Shown one piece after another: positions 17,021 through 25,234 of a stretch of 46,679 nt of DNA. Position 1 is the stretch's first letter. Each line of letters begins with the position of its first letter. A model generated the notes under the pieces. That model saw only the letters and a program-made list of their open reading frames with translations. It did no database searches and had not been told where the DNA came from. The translations under genes were made by a program, and so were the position numbers. The DNA comes from JACNKJ01 sp964440095. Its GTDB lineage: Bacteria; Krumholzibacteriota; Krumholzibacteriia; JACNKJ01. The stretch covers positions 1 to 46,679 of the forward strand of contig CAYTPZ010000014.1 of the NCBI GenBank assembly GCA_964440095.1. Direction: 5' to 3'.

Positions 17021-17111
17021 CCCAGTTCTCAGTTCTAACTCGCACTCTCCCCTGAAGCCAAGTCTTCCTTCGGAAATAGGTGAACCAGAAGAAAGCCGGT
17101 CCTAAACGGGA

Positions 17112-17205
17112 CGAGAGCCCGAGGCCCTTACGCAACACCGAGCGTACAACACGCCCCTCGGTGTACTGCGAAGCTCTCGGCGCCTGATTCCCCGCCTTAG
17201 GCGCC
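17112..17205. other. Nested inverted repeats, possible structured RNA
   Basis: Between two terminators lies a gene-free stretch with three perfect stems. The outer one is CGAGAGC (17112-17118) with GCTCTCG (17173-17179). It encloses ACACCGAG (17135-17142) with CTCGGTGT (17157-17164). Next to them GGCGCCT (17179-17185) pairs with AGGCGCC (17199-17205), sharing one base with the outer stem. The strand is unclear and no known RNA family was recognised. Confidence 0.3.
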
Positions 17206-17235
17206 CCATCCCCGTCTGACATGCTTCTCCCCCAG

Positions 17236-17265
17236 AAAAAAACCCGGACGCTCCACGCCCGGGTT
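17236..17265 (-). terminator. Intrinsic terminator downstream of the GNAT gene
   Basis: Read on the minus strand, AACCCGG and CCGGGTT (17265-17259 and 17247-17241) form a 7-bp stem around an 11-base loop followed by a run of seven T. It lies about 50 bases beyond the stop of the acetyltransferase gene. Confidence 0.8.
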
Positions 17266-17316
17266 GGCTACATTGTGCCTACTCTAGAAGGGCTTGAGCT
17301 GTCAATTCAAGCGCTG

Positions 17317-17925
17317 CTAGCGATGCTGGATGTCGAAATCATCCACCAGGTTTTCCATCTCTCGCCAAAGTCCTTCCAGGGGACAGGCTAGGATGACAAT
17401 ATCCTGCTGTTTTCCATAACGATCCGTGGCGGCATCTTCGAGCACTTCTACCGCATGGAAGCCGAGACGTTGGAATATGGAAAGAGCTGCCTCCTGGGGC
17501 CTGAGAATGTGAACGCGTAGTTCGCTAATTTTTTCTCGGGCGGCCAAGAAGTAGAGTTCGCGAGCGAGAAGCATGCCCAGACCTTGACGCTGGTAATCAT
17601 GCCCCACGATTAGCCGCACTTCGGCAAGATTGAAATCCTGCTCCGAGTCTTTGAGTTCGAGCACACCTGTTCCCACGATGCGCTCACCCACGGTGGCCAC
17701 CATGCGTTTCAAGCGCCCCCACTTCTGGATTTCCCGCAGGCGGTCTTCCACCACTTTACGATCGGTGACGTCGAATCGAAGGTAGGCCCGGTCCTCTTCC
17801 GGAATGACCTTGAAAAAATCGCAGACGGCATCCAGATCTTCCAAAAGGATGGGCCGGATCGTCACGCTGCTTCCGTCTTTAAGAGTCCGCATCTTGTCGG
17901 CTTTTGGATGAGTGGCTCTATTCAT
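17317..17925 (-). CDS. GNAT-family N-acetyltransferase
   Basis: Encodes 202 residues. A single GNAT domain opens with VTIRPILLEDLDAVCDFF (from about residue 21). It has the acetyl-CoA motif A, EVRLIVGHDYQRQGLGMLL, with the Q/R-x-x-G-x-G signature at Arg113-Gly117. RILRPQEAALSIFQRLGF-like sequence closes the fold (IFQRLGFHAVEV). It transfers an acetyl group from acetyl-CoA to an amine, but the substrate cannot be read from sequence. I chose ATG 17925 because GAAAGGAG lies four bases upstream; an in-frame start at 17964 has no such site. A TGCTACAAT extended -10-like element lies about 40-50 bases upstream, and the gene has its own terminator. Confidence 0.82.
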   Translation of the reverse strand: MNRATHPKADKMRTLKDGSSVTIRPILLEDLDAVCDFFKVIPEEDRAYLRFDVTDRKVVEDRLREIQKWGRLKRMVATVGERIVGTGVLELKDSEQDFNLAEVRLIVGHDYQRQGLGMLLARELYFLAAREKISELRVHILRPQEAALSIFQRLGFHAVEVLEDAATDRYGKQQDIVILACPLEGLWREMENLVDDFDIQHR

Positions 17926-18042
17926 GGGTCTCCTTTCCACTGAACCAGATAGGGCTATTCCCACTACCTGAATTGTAGCAAATTCGGAGCGATTTTTCGG
18001 GTAATAAATGAGATAGTGGCCATTCTTAGCGCTGACAACACT

Positions 18043-21000
18043 TTATCGCAGTAATATCATCTTTCTGGAAAGCAAACGTTCTCCAGCCTGGAGCCTCATG
18101 AAGTAGATACCGCTGGCGCTGGCCCGGCCCTGCTGATCGTGGCCGTCCCAAACTCGTTCAAAATCACCAGCCGAAAGGCGCTCATCTACCAGGCTCACCA
18201 CTCTTCGGCCACGCAAATCGTGGATGCTTAGGCTCACCTTCTCACTTTGGGCGAGACTGAATCGAATCGTGCAATGAGGATTAAAGGGATTCGGGAATAC
18301 CTCTGAAAGTGTGGTCAGCCGCGGAGTGGATTCCGGATCCACAGCCGTTGGATCGGTGAGGCTGTTGATGGCCCCCGGAGTTCCGTGACCCAAAGAAGCC
18401 CCCCAGCTCTCCGGCATGGTGTTGTCCGAAGCATAGTCGATCAGTTCGAGAGTGGCGCCACTTCCGTCGGGTTCCATGGGCCAGGGTGGTGTATTGCCGT
18501 ACATGACCCAATCGATCACGGTGTTATCGGCGCGAGTCAGGACGAGGAGCTCTCCATTGGAACTGAAGCCGAATCCGAGATCACCCAGAAGGTTGGGAAC
18601 ATTGTCGTGAACCGCTTCGAATGCGATCTGGTTTTCCACCAACACCAAGTAGTTGTGCGCGCCGATAAGCGTTCCTTCCGGAATGATGAACTCATGACCG
18701 GCGTCTTTGAACTTAAGTCCACCCGCATTCACCGAAACGTCCAGCGGATTGTGAAGCTCGACCCAGTCCTGGCAATCGAAATTTCCCGGTTCCGAGTTGT
18801 AGTTGATCTCGTTGATTACCAAGGATAGCGGCGCAAGATCGAAGTAGTATGCACCCATGTCCGCTACGGTATCATCCGGATCCGGTAGGCTTGCAGGATT
18901 GCCCGCATTGATGCAGGGTGATACTGGATCCAGACTGAAGTCTTCTGCCACAGGGTTCATGAAGAGTGGATCATCGAACAGGTTTCCCTCTCCCGCCATC
19001 AGTTCGGAATCGGACAGGGAGTAACTCACCTCTCCCACCGATAGCAGGTCCACCGCCACATCGTCGCTGAGGCTATGCGAGAAGATGCAGTTCTCGGCGT
19101 AGGCAAATCCGCCGCCCGAACCGGGTATCTTCTCATAGACTGAAAGCGAAGTGAGATTCTCGTAGAAAGTGTTGCGATCCATCTGGCAGATGGCTGAGTC
19201 CTTCACCGCCACACCGATTGCGCAGTCGACGATGAGATTGCGGAAGAGAACAGCCTCGCTCTTTTCACCTACGGAAACACCCTTGTCGGGCGCACCGAAA
19301 AAGACATTGCCTTCCAGTGTGACATCCAGGCAACCGTCGCCCAAGTCCACAAGATCGTCACTGCCCGGCAGGCCATAGAAGCGGCAATCCTGGATAAGCC
19401 CCGAGCTGACCGTGTCGAAGTCCAAGGCGTCGCCGTCTGCTCCCCCATTCCAGAATGTACAGCGTACTACACTTGCGCTGCCTTCCTTCACATTGAGAAT
19501 TTCCAGCAAATTGCTGCCGAGGAATTCAGAATTCCATAGCTCGAGGTTGGCCTCCTGGGAATAAACGCTCTGCTGGCAATTCTCGAAGGTCATGTTCTCG
19601 AGAATCAAATCGGTACGATAGCTGGAGACGGCCGACTTCTCCCAAAGATAGTCGCCTCCCACCGAAGCGCCCTCGATCACTACGTACTCCAGAGTGGAGG
19701 TTCCGCTTCCCACCTCGAAGCAAAGTGCACCCCAGCGCTCCTCCTGAAATAGATTGCGTTGGATGTGAATGGGATTGGACTGAGTTCCCCTGCCGAGCAA
19801 CACGCCCTTTACGGTTATTTTCGCCTCGGGAGCCAGACGAATTTCCGTGGCGGGGAGAAGTGTAACCGTGACTCCGGCTTCGATGAGCAGATCTTCGTTA
19901 ACGAAATAGGGCGAACTATTCGCGGTAAAGGTCATGTCGCTGGATATCACAGGTGGCAGGACCGTGCCCTGATCCACACGAAAAACTCCGTAGGAATCCC
20001 AACCCACGACCTCGTGACCGACTTCACCATCGGTAGATGACACGCGCCAGTAGTAGTTGCCTTCAGAAGGAAGGTCCGTGAGTGCGAAGGTCGTATCGCT
20101 AATACCCGCGTGGGTGTAGGTGCTTTCCTCGGGAAAGTTGTAGGTGGATGAGTATTCCAGCATATACCTGACTTGATCCCCATCCGGATCGCTCGCAGGA
20201 TGCCAGAAAAAGGGAATCGAATCTTGGTAGGTGTCACTGGATGCTTCCACCCTCATGCCTCGCGGATGGTGATCCAACTGGAACTGAACATCGAGGATGC
20301 GCCCTTCAATGCCCACTGTTCTCTCATTGTTGAGCACCCAGTACCAGGACTCTATGTTCTGGATGTCATCGGTGTCATCCTCGAGCACCGAAGGTTCAAG
20401 CACCAATTGCAGACTGTCCATGAGCGGATAGAAGAAATCAGGATTGAAGTTCGTATCCACCGACTCATCCAGACGCGTGTGGAATTGATCGAAGGTGGAA
20501 TCGGTAATGAAGAATCGCTCCACAAGCGGATTGTCGTTCAGCCAGTCCGTACTCGACCGATGATAGGGATAGCTGTCACCGTACTGGGCGAAGACCTTGT
20601 CCATATCCCAGGGAAACATGGACCACTTCCCAGTGCCGTTGATGTCGTGGTACATGTAGTAGTTGTGATAGTAGGTACTGCCGTTTGCCAGCAGGGCATT
20701 GCCCGCGAAGATGCTGGCCAGCTCGGCTGTCTCCAGATGCTCTTCCGCCCAGGTGCCGAAACGTTCATCAGGCACGTAGTGCAAACTGTCGATGAGCGTG
20801 TAGAGATCGTCCCAGGGCTCGAGCTTATTCGATTTTTTCTCCCAGCGTACATCCACATTCTCACCGAGCACTAGACAGGCGCCGTCCTTGGTGGCCTTGT
20901 AGAGATTGCCCGTGGGATCAAGCCCTTGCTCAAGGAGGAAAACCTCGTCCATGTTTTGCACGATGACGTACAGGCCCCAGAAACTTCCGTTGAGGTTCAG

Positions 21001-21411
21001 TCGCCCATGCTCCGCACGGAAACAAGGCACTCCAATCCGATTGAAGTACTGCGTGGCCATGACCACGCGCATGTAGGATGGGTCGTACCAATCGGCGTTG
21101 AAGTTCATCACGTCATTTCCATTGGGAAAGAGCGCGCCATCGGTCTTGATCTTCAGCGACTTTTTCGGAAGCGATCTTGAGGAATCTCCTCGAATACGAA
21201 CTCGGCAATCGGGCCAGAGCTGCCCGTCGATGGTGATGCTGCAGGGGACATAGTGGTCGATCCAATAGGTCTCGTAAATGTAGGCCATGCTGTCGGGATC
21301 GCAGATCATGTAGTAGTCTTGGGGTGATTCCTGGGCCTCAAGCTGGGTCGGCATCAGACCCAGAAGGGGCAAGGCCAGGAGAAATGACTTTAAATGTTTC
21401 GCTAAACTCAT
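18043..21411 (-). CDS. Exported CotH-kinase-like protein with beta-helix, lamin-tail and sorting domains
   Basis: Encodes 1,122 residues. A signal peptide (MSLAKHLKSFLLALPLLGL...LEAQ) is followed by a CotH-type kinase-like domain with SLPKKSLKIKTDG, LNLNGSFWGLYVIVQNMDE and FPWDMDKVF (the metal-binding D-x-D). Then come a fibronectin-like segment (IPFFWHPASDPDGDQVRY), a right-handed parallel beta-helix of short repeats, and a lamin-tail domain (LVINEINYNSE...DWVELHNP). The C-terminal sorting domain reads EVFPNPFNP through KMILLR. CotH proteins phosphorylate secreted or spore-coat proteins in other bacteria. Whether this one is catalytic is unknown. The last ~230 residues are clearly paralogous to those of the protein at 42990-46496. 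ATG 21411 is chosen from the signal peptide; the longer in-frame extension to 21483 overlaps the promoter. Confidence 0.78.
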   Translation of the reverse strand: MSLAKHLKSFLLALPLLGLMPTQLEAQESPQDYYMICDPDSMAYIYETYWIDHYVPCSITIDGQLWPDCRVRIRGDSSRSLPKKSLKIKTDGALFPNGNDVMNFNADWYDPSYMRVVMATQYFNRIGVPCFRAEHGRLNLNGSFWGLYVIVQNMDEVFLLEQGLDPTGNLYKATKDGACLVLGENVDVRWEKKSNKLEPWDDLYTLIDSLHYVPDERFGTWAEEHLETAELASIFAGNALLANGSTYYHNYYMYHDINGTGKWSMFPWDMDKVFAQYGDSYPYHRSSTDWLNDNPLVERFFITDSTFDQFHTRLDESVDTNFNPDFFYPLMDSLQLVLEPSVLEDDTDDIQNIESWYWVLNNERTVGIEGRILDVQFQLDHHPRGMRVEASSDTYQDSIPFFWHPASDPDGDQVRYMLEYSSTYNFPEESTYTHAGISDTTFALTDLPSEGNYYWRVSSTDGEVGHEVVGWDSYGVFRVDQGTVLPPVISSDMTFTANSSPYFVNEDLLIEAGVTVTLLPATEIRLAPEAKITVKGVLLGRGTQSNPIHIQRNLFQEERWGALCFEVGSGTSTLEYVVIEGASVGGDYLWEKSAVSSYRTDLILENMTFENCQQSVYSQEANLELWNSEFLGSNLLEILNVKEGSASVVRCTFWNGGADGDALDFDTVSSGLIQDCRFYGLPGSDDLVDLGDGCLDVTLEGNVFFGAPDKGVSVGEKSEAVLFRNLIVDCAIGVAVKDSAICQMDRNTFYENLTSLSVYEKIPGSGGGFAYAENCIFSHSLSDDVAVDLLSVGEVSYSLSDSELMAGEGNLFDDPLFMNPVAEDFSLDPVSPCINAGNPASLPDPDDTVADMGAYYFDLAPLSLVINEINYNSEPGNFDCQDWVELHNPLDVSVNAGGLKFKDAGHEFIIPEGTLIGAHNYLVLVENQIAFEAVHDNVPNLLGDLGFGFSSNGELLVLTRADNTVIDWVMYGNTPPWPMEPDGSGATLELIDYASDNTMPESWGASLGHGTPGAINSLTDPTAVDPESTPRLTTLSEVFPNPFNPHCTIRFSLAQSEKVSLSIHDLRGRRVVSLVDERLSAGDFERVWDGHDQQGRASASGIYFMRLQAGERLLSRKMILLR

Positions 21412-21475
21412 AGATATTCCAGCACTTGTGGAGTTTAATACGCCCGGCACCCCGAAGACACATCCTTTATCCGCC

Positions 21476-21492
21476 GGTCTCAATTATAGCAT
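21476..21492 (-). promoter_or_regulatory. Extended -10 promoter for the CotH-like gene
   Basis: On the minus strand TGCTATAATTGAG gives a perfect TATAAT (21488-21483) with the TGn extension, about 70 bases before ATG 21411. It sits in the divergent gap shared with the tricorn-type protease gene at 21689; the rest of the gap holds no other recognisable feature. Confidence 0.5.
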
Positions 21493-21688
21493 AGAGTGCC
21501 ACCCATTGAGAAACCCCTCGTCAATCCGGTAACTTCTTTTAGCGTGATGCGTTATCGTATCGCTCTTACGGGGGAGCGCTGCTTCCAGTAGTTCCGGATA
21601 GTCCTTTTCGCAAACACGCCTTTCCAGAGGAAGGGCATCTCCTCGCGCTCCCCTTGAAACGCCCCCATAGCCTCTCCAAGGAGGAACG

Positions 21689-24600
21689 ATGAGTAGCGGC
21701 TCGATGCGAATGCTTTCGCGCGGAATCAGGGTCCGTTTAAGTGTGACTCTCATTCTGATGCTTGCCGTGGCACTGACGGCCGGGGCCCGACCCGGCTACC
21801 TCAGCAGCCCGGATGTTCACGGCGATCAACTTGTCTTCACTTCAGAGGGCGACCTCTGGATGGGCCGGCTCGATGGCAACTCTGTGAGTTCCGTCCATCG
21901 GATCACGTCCCATGTGGGAAATGAGTTCGGTCCCAAGTTTTCGCCGGACGGCAAGTACATAGCTTTCTCCGCCCAGTACGATGGCAATGTCGATGTCTTT
22001 GTGATGCGCGTGGAAGGCGGCGAGCCCAGACGCATCACCTGGCATCCCAGCCGAGATAACCTTGTGGGCTGGACTCCCGACGGCGAGAAGATTCTCTTCT
22101 ACGCATCGCGTCACAACGCACACGGCGATCCGGAAATGTACATGGTTCCCGCACGCGGCGGCGACGCCATGCAGGTGCCCATCGGACGCGCCAACTTTTT
22201 GGCCATCGATCCCGGCAGTGGTGACTGGGCCTTTACGCGTACCTGGGGCGGCGGTACCTGGAAGCGATACCGCGGCGGCACCGCGCCGGAAATTTGGGTC
22301 GGCGATCCGGGCAAGCAGAACTACCGGGAAGTTACCGACTTCGACGGCATCGATCTATTCCCCATGTGGCATGGCGGCAAGATCTACTTCCTGAGCGACA
22401 AGGGCGGCACGGCTAATATCTGGTCCATGAAAGCCGATGGCAGTCGCCGTAATCGGGTCACCGATTTCGACACCTGGGACGCCCGTGGGCCGTCCATGGG
22501 TCCCTCGGGACGCATCGTCTTCAGCCTGGCCGGAGACATCCACATTTTCAATCCGAGCACCGGCGATGAGCAGAGTCTGAACATCTACCTGCCCAGCGAG
22601 CGCACATTCACACGCAATCGCTATCCCAATGCTGCGCAATACCTCACCGAATACGGTCTGTCTCCCGATGGTGAGCGCGTGGTTATCGCAAGTCGTGGCG
22701 AGCTCTTCACGATCCCCGTGGAAGACGGCGTAACCCTTCCCGTGACCCGGGGCAGCGGTGCCCGTGAGAGCCGCTTCACCTTCATGGATGACGGTGAGCG
22801 CATCGTCTACATCACCGACGAGAGTGGCGAGGAGGCCATCATGAGCGCCGACGCCTGGGGGCGCGGTGAAGTGGAAACCATCAAAGCTCCGGGTGAAAAT
22901 GGGTATCACTTCAATCCCATGATTTCTCCCGACGATCGCTGGCTGGCATATGGGGACATCACCCACGGCCTCTTCCTCCTGGACCTGGAAGCCGAGGGCG
23001 CAGAGCCGGTGGAAATCGCTCACAGCGAAGGCTGGGAAATCCACGATTACGTGTGGAGTCCTGACGGTCGCTGGCTGGCCTTTGCCACCAACAATATGAT
23101 CGGCAACGGGACCATCTACATCTACGACACTCAGGAATCCATCGCCCATCCGGTCACGGGCGACATGACCGATGACTTCGATCCCGCCTGGGATCCCGAC
23201 GGCAAGTACCTCTACTTCCTGAGCAATCGCAGCATCGACCCCTTGATCGGCAACCGCGATTTCGAGACCATCGACAATCAGGCCACCAAGGCCTATATGC
23301 TCTTCCTACGTCCCGACGTGGAAAATCCCTTCCTCGATCTGGCCGGCATCCCCCCCGTCGAAGATGAGGGCGAAGAGGCCGAGGACGAAGGTACCGAGGC
23401 TGAGGGTGAAGACGAAGAAGCTGAATCGGATGAGAAAGCTGAAGACGAGGAAACCGAAGACGAGGATGAAGACGAAGAAAAGTTCGATCCCGTGGAAATC
23501 GATTTTGACGGAATCGTCGATCGCTATGTCGAGCTTCCCATTCCCGCCGGTGGCTATTTGGGTCTTGGCGCCACATCCGGCAAGATTTTCTACATGTCCG
23601 CTCCAATGACCGGCATGGCCGGCACAAGCGGGGATGATCATGGCTCCGGCGGCGGCGTGGTCCTCATGAGCTACCGTATTGGCGAAGACGACCCCTCCAC
23701 CTTTATGGCGGGCGTCAACAGCTACGACCTGCAGCCGGCGGCCGGCAAGATGGCCGTGAGCAAGGGGCGAGGAATGATTTACGTGGTGGACGCTGCGGCA
23801 CCTCCGGGTGATCTTTCCGATGCGGCTGTTAGCTTCAGCGGTGTGGTCATCGATCTGAATCCCCGTGAAGAGTGGGAACAGATCTACTACGAAGCCTGGC
23901 GTGGACTGCGCGACTTCTACTGGGACGAGAACATGCACGGCCTAGACTGGGAGGCCATTCGCGACCAGTACGCCACCATGCTCCCCCGCCTGGCCACGCG
24001 CAGCGATCTTCGCGATCTGATTGCCGAACTCATCGGTGAACTGTCCACAGGACACACCTACGTTTGGGGTGGCGACCAGAAGCCCGGCGCGCGGCGGCGA
24101 GGCACCGGCCTGCTTGGTGCGGAATTCGTTCGTGAAGGCGACGCTTTCAAGGTGGATCACATCTATCGTGGCGGACACCCCGATCGCGTGCGCTCACCTC
24201 TGGATGAGCCAGGCGTGGATATCGACGAGGGCAGCTACATCCTTGAAGTTAATCTCATGCCCTTCTCCGCGGAACTTCCCTTCGAGGCTGCCTTCGAAAA
24301 CATGGCCGGCCACGAAGTCATGCTGACCGTCGGAGACAGCCTGGGATCGGAAGACACCCGCCACGTGGTGGTTCGTCCCAACTTCAGCAATTTCCAGTTG
24401 GTCTACGCTGACTGGGTTCGCAAGAACCGTGAGTATGTGCTGGAAAAAACCGATGGAAAGATCGGCTACATCCATATTCCCGACATGGGCGGACGCGGCA
24501 TGGTGGAATTCGACACCTGGTTCTATCCGCAGCTCGAGAAGGAAGGCATGATCGTCGACACGCGTTGGAACGGCGGCGGATTTGTTTCGCAGCTCATCCT

Positions 24601-25081
24601 CGCGCGTTTCCAGCGGAGCATCATCAGCTGGGACCGCATGCGCTACGGCAGCGTGTCCACCTACCCCTACCAAGTGCTCAATGGACCCTTCGTGGTGCTA
24701 ACCAATGAGAATGCAGGCTCCGACGGCGACATCTTCCCGGCGGCCATCCAGATGGAAGGTCTGGCACCCGTCATCGGTAAGCGCTCCTGGGGCGGTGTCG
24801 TGGGTATTCGCGGCGGGAAACCCTTCGTGGACGGCGGTGTGGTCACCCACCCCGAATTCGCCTGGTGGGACGACCAGAAGGGCTGGGGGCTGGAAGGCCA
24901 TGGCGTGGATCCGGACATCGAAGTGGACAACCTGCCTCAGGATCTTGCCAAGGGCATCGACGCCCAGTTGGAGCGAGGCATTCTTGAGGTGATGAAGCTC
25001 CACAAGCAAAAGCCCCCTGAGAAACCCAACTTTGGACCGACTCCCGATCGCAGCCGCAAGGCCTATCGGAACGAGAAATAG
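21689..25081 (+). CDS. Tricorn-type protease (beta-propellers, PDZ, S41-like serine protease)
   Basis: Encodes 1,130 residues and is probably exported: a basic N-terminus, then VRLSVTLILMLAVALTAGA. Two TolB/WD-like propellers fill residues ~40-555 (repeats such as FSPDGKYIAF, WSPDGRWLAFAT, WDPDGKYLYFLS). An acidic low-complexity insert (~557-601, nearly all Glu/Asp) follows. The tricorn C1 domain starts near REEWEQIYYEAWRGLRDFYW. LSTGHTYVWGG supplies the predicted catalytic His789. A PDZ domain follows, and the C2 region supplies the predicted nucleophile Ser1011 in NENAGSDGDIFP. The family degrades oligopeptides. AAGGAGGAACG immediately precedes ATG 21689. It has its own terminator. The acidic insert is common in bacterial tricorn homologues, and its role is unknown. 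Confidence 0.88.
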   Translation: MSSGSMRMLSRGIRVRLSVTLILMLAVALTAGARPGYLSSPDVHGDQLVFTSEGDLWMGRLDGNSVSSVHRITSHVGNEFGPKFSPDGKYIAFSAQYDGNVDVFVMRVEGGEPRRITWHPSRDNLVGWTPDGEKILFYASRHNAHGDPEMYMVPARGGDAMQVPIGRANFLAIDPGSGDWAFTRTWGGGTWKRYRGGTAPEIWVGDPGKQNYREVTDFDGIDLFPMWHGGKIYFLSDKGGTANIWSMKADGSRRNRVTDFDTWDARGPSMGPSGRIVFSLAGDIHIFNPSTGDEQSLNIYLPSERTFTRNRYPNAAQYLTEYGLSPDGERVVIASRGELFTIPVEDGVTLPVTRGSGARESRFTFMDDGERIVYITDESGEEAIMSADAWGRGEVETIKAPGENGYHFNPMISPDDRWLAYGDITHGLFLLDLEAEGAEPVEIAHSEGWEIHDYVWSPDGRWLAFATNNMIGNGTIYIYDTQESIAHPVTGDMTDDFDPAWDPDGKYLYFLSNRSIDPLIGNRDFETIDNQATKAYMLFLRPDVENPFLDLAGIPPVEDEGEEAEDEGTEAEGEDEEAESDEKAEDEETEDEDEDEEKFDPVEIDFDGIVDRYVELPIPAGGYLGLGATSGKIFYMSAPMTGMAGTSGDDHGSGGGVVLMSYRIGEDDPSTFMAGVNSYDLQPAAGKMAVSKGRGMIYVVDAAAPPGDLSDAAVSFSGVVIDLNPREEWEQIYYEAWRGLRDFYWDENMHGLDWEAIRDQYATMLPRLATRSDLRDLIAELIGELSTGHTYVWGGDQKPGARRRGTGLLGAEFVREGDAFKVDHIYRGGHPDRVRSPLDEPGVDIDEGSYILEVNLMPFSAELPFEAAFENMAGHEVMLTVGDSLGSEDTRHVVVRPNFSNFQLVYADWVRKNREYVLEKTDGKIGYIHIPDMGGRGMVEFDTWFYPQLEKEGMIVDTRWNGGGFVSQLILARFQRSIISWDRMRYGSVSTYPYQVLNGPFVVLTNENAGSDGDIFPAAIQMEGLAPVIGKRSWGGVVGIRGGKPFVDGGVVTHPEFAWWDDQKGWGLEGHGVDPDIEVDNLPQDLAKGIDAQLERGILEVMKLHKQKPPEKPNFGPTPDRSRKAYRNEK

Positions 25082-25105
25082 AGGGAGTTTTCACTCCTCG
25101 ATCGG

Positions 25106-25136
25106 GCCCCGGCAATGCCGGGGTCTTTTTCTTTTT
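25106..25136 (+). terminator. Intrinsic terminator of the tricorn-type gene
   Basis: CCCCGGC (25107-25113) and GCCGGGG (25117-25123) pair across an AAT loop and are followed by TCTTTTTCTTTTT. The stem covers the ATG that would begin the longest frame of the next gene, so that start is not used. Confidence 0.88.
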
Positions 25137-25234
25137 ATCGCCACCCTGAAGCCCCGTATTGGAGCTTGTGGATTCCAACATCTTCGCGCAAAATCCTCCC
25201 CGGCAGTGAGTTCCACCAGAATTCTGAAGCGAAG

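Noticed and set aside
16842..17222. 126-codon minus-strand open frame over the redox-operon end
   Set aside because: It runs through the zinc-ribbon gene and a strong terminator, has no ribosome site, and its composition looks like a reverse-strand shadow.
17034..17236. Signal recognition particle or RNase P RNA on the minus strand (a CCGAAGGAAGAC-like stretch is present)
   Set aside because: The resemblance to the SRP GGAAGGAAGCAGCC loop is partial and the flanking helices do not fit either RNA.
25115..25234. N-terminal extension of the cyclic glucan synthase starting at 25115
   Set aside because: The extension begins inside the terminator hairpin of the preceding gene and lacks a ribosome site.
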